Below, in pieces: positions 48,888 to 49,015 of a stretch of DNA of 49,015 nt. Position 1 is the first letter of the stretch. Every line of letters begins with the position of its first letter. The translations under genes were made by a program, and so were the position numbers. Location: the NCBI GenBank assembly GCA_012520095.1, contig JAAYOV010000078.1, positions 1-49,015 on the forward strand. The letters are read 5' to 3'. The notes under the pieces are model-generated. The model worked only from the letters and a program-made list of their open reading frames with translations, was not told the DNA's origin and searched no databases. The stretch comes from Tissierellia bacterium. GTDB taxonomy: Bacteria; Bacillota; Clostridia; Peptostreptococcales; Acidaminobacteraceae.

Positions 48888-49015
48888 AGTAATTGATGCT
48901 TTTCTATTATAATGGAAGAGATAGACAGATGCAACGGTGGATTCTCAATTTTATTCACATGCATGGGATTCACTCTGGCTCGTGCGGGAAAATATTCCAC
49001 TAGACGATCCGGGGG

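Noticed and set aside
48868-49015. Open frame of about 50 codons on the minus strand reaching the right edge, and a short plus-strand frame starting near 48914
   Set aside because: Neither has a recognisable protein signature, a supported ribosome site or enough length inside the window, and the two overlap each other. I list the stretch as without a supported gene.
48955-49015. Possible tRNA at the right edge (minus-strand GGATCGTCTAGTGG resembles a tRNA 5' end)
   Set aside because: No T-loop GTTCGA-type sequence or matching acceptor 3' strand follows, so no tRNA fold can be supported.

Overview
The window reads as chromosomal backbone of a Bacillota (Firmicutes) genome, clostridial or Tissierellia-like, of moderate GC. 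The evidence is strong GGAGG ribosome binding sites, a class 1B PyrD/PyrK pair, a KOW-domain gene between infA and map, zinc-binding forms of S4, S14, L33 and L36, and the order rplQ-ecfA1-ecfA2-ecfT-truA. I cannot name a genus from the sequence alone. Nearly everything is on the minus strand, so transcription runs from right to left. Exceptions are pyrBI and one response regulator.

Right to left: rpmG-secE-nusG-rplK-rplA-rplJ-rplL-rpoB-rpoC (48776-38291), with an L10 leader before rplJ and a promoter plus hairpin/U-tract before rpoB. Next is a three-gene cassette encoding a MurT-like ligase, a GatD-like protein and an ATP-grasp enzyme (38074-34959), with its own promoter and a palindrome over the predicted start site. 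Then come the str operon rpsL-rpsG-fusA-tuf (34651-30414) and the S10-spc-alpha superoperon from rpsJ through rplQ (30044-15020), continuing into ecfA1-ecfA2-ecfT and truA. A two-component locus (one degenerate sensor, one complete histidine kinase, and an opposing response regulator) sits between truA and rplM-rpsI. After pcp come a pyrimidine biosynthesis block (pyrBI on plus; pyrC-pyrF-pyrK-pyrD and a HAD phosphatase on minus) and the start of an rRNA operon leaving the window at the left edge.

Most genes serve protein synthesis, transcription and secretion. The parts that stand out are: (1) the MurT/GatD-like pair, in which all three positions of the known amidotransferase catalytic triad appear replaced, coupled to an ATP-grasp gene; (2) a PyrR-type attenuator in front of pyrBI; (3) structured 5' leaders at the str and S10 operons, each starting within about 10 nt of a predicted transcription start; (4) the two-component insertion with a kinase-dead companion sensor. 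Function statements come from recognised motifs and gene order. No database search was run.
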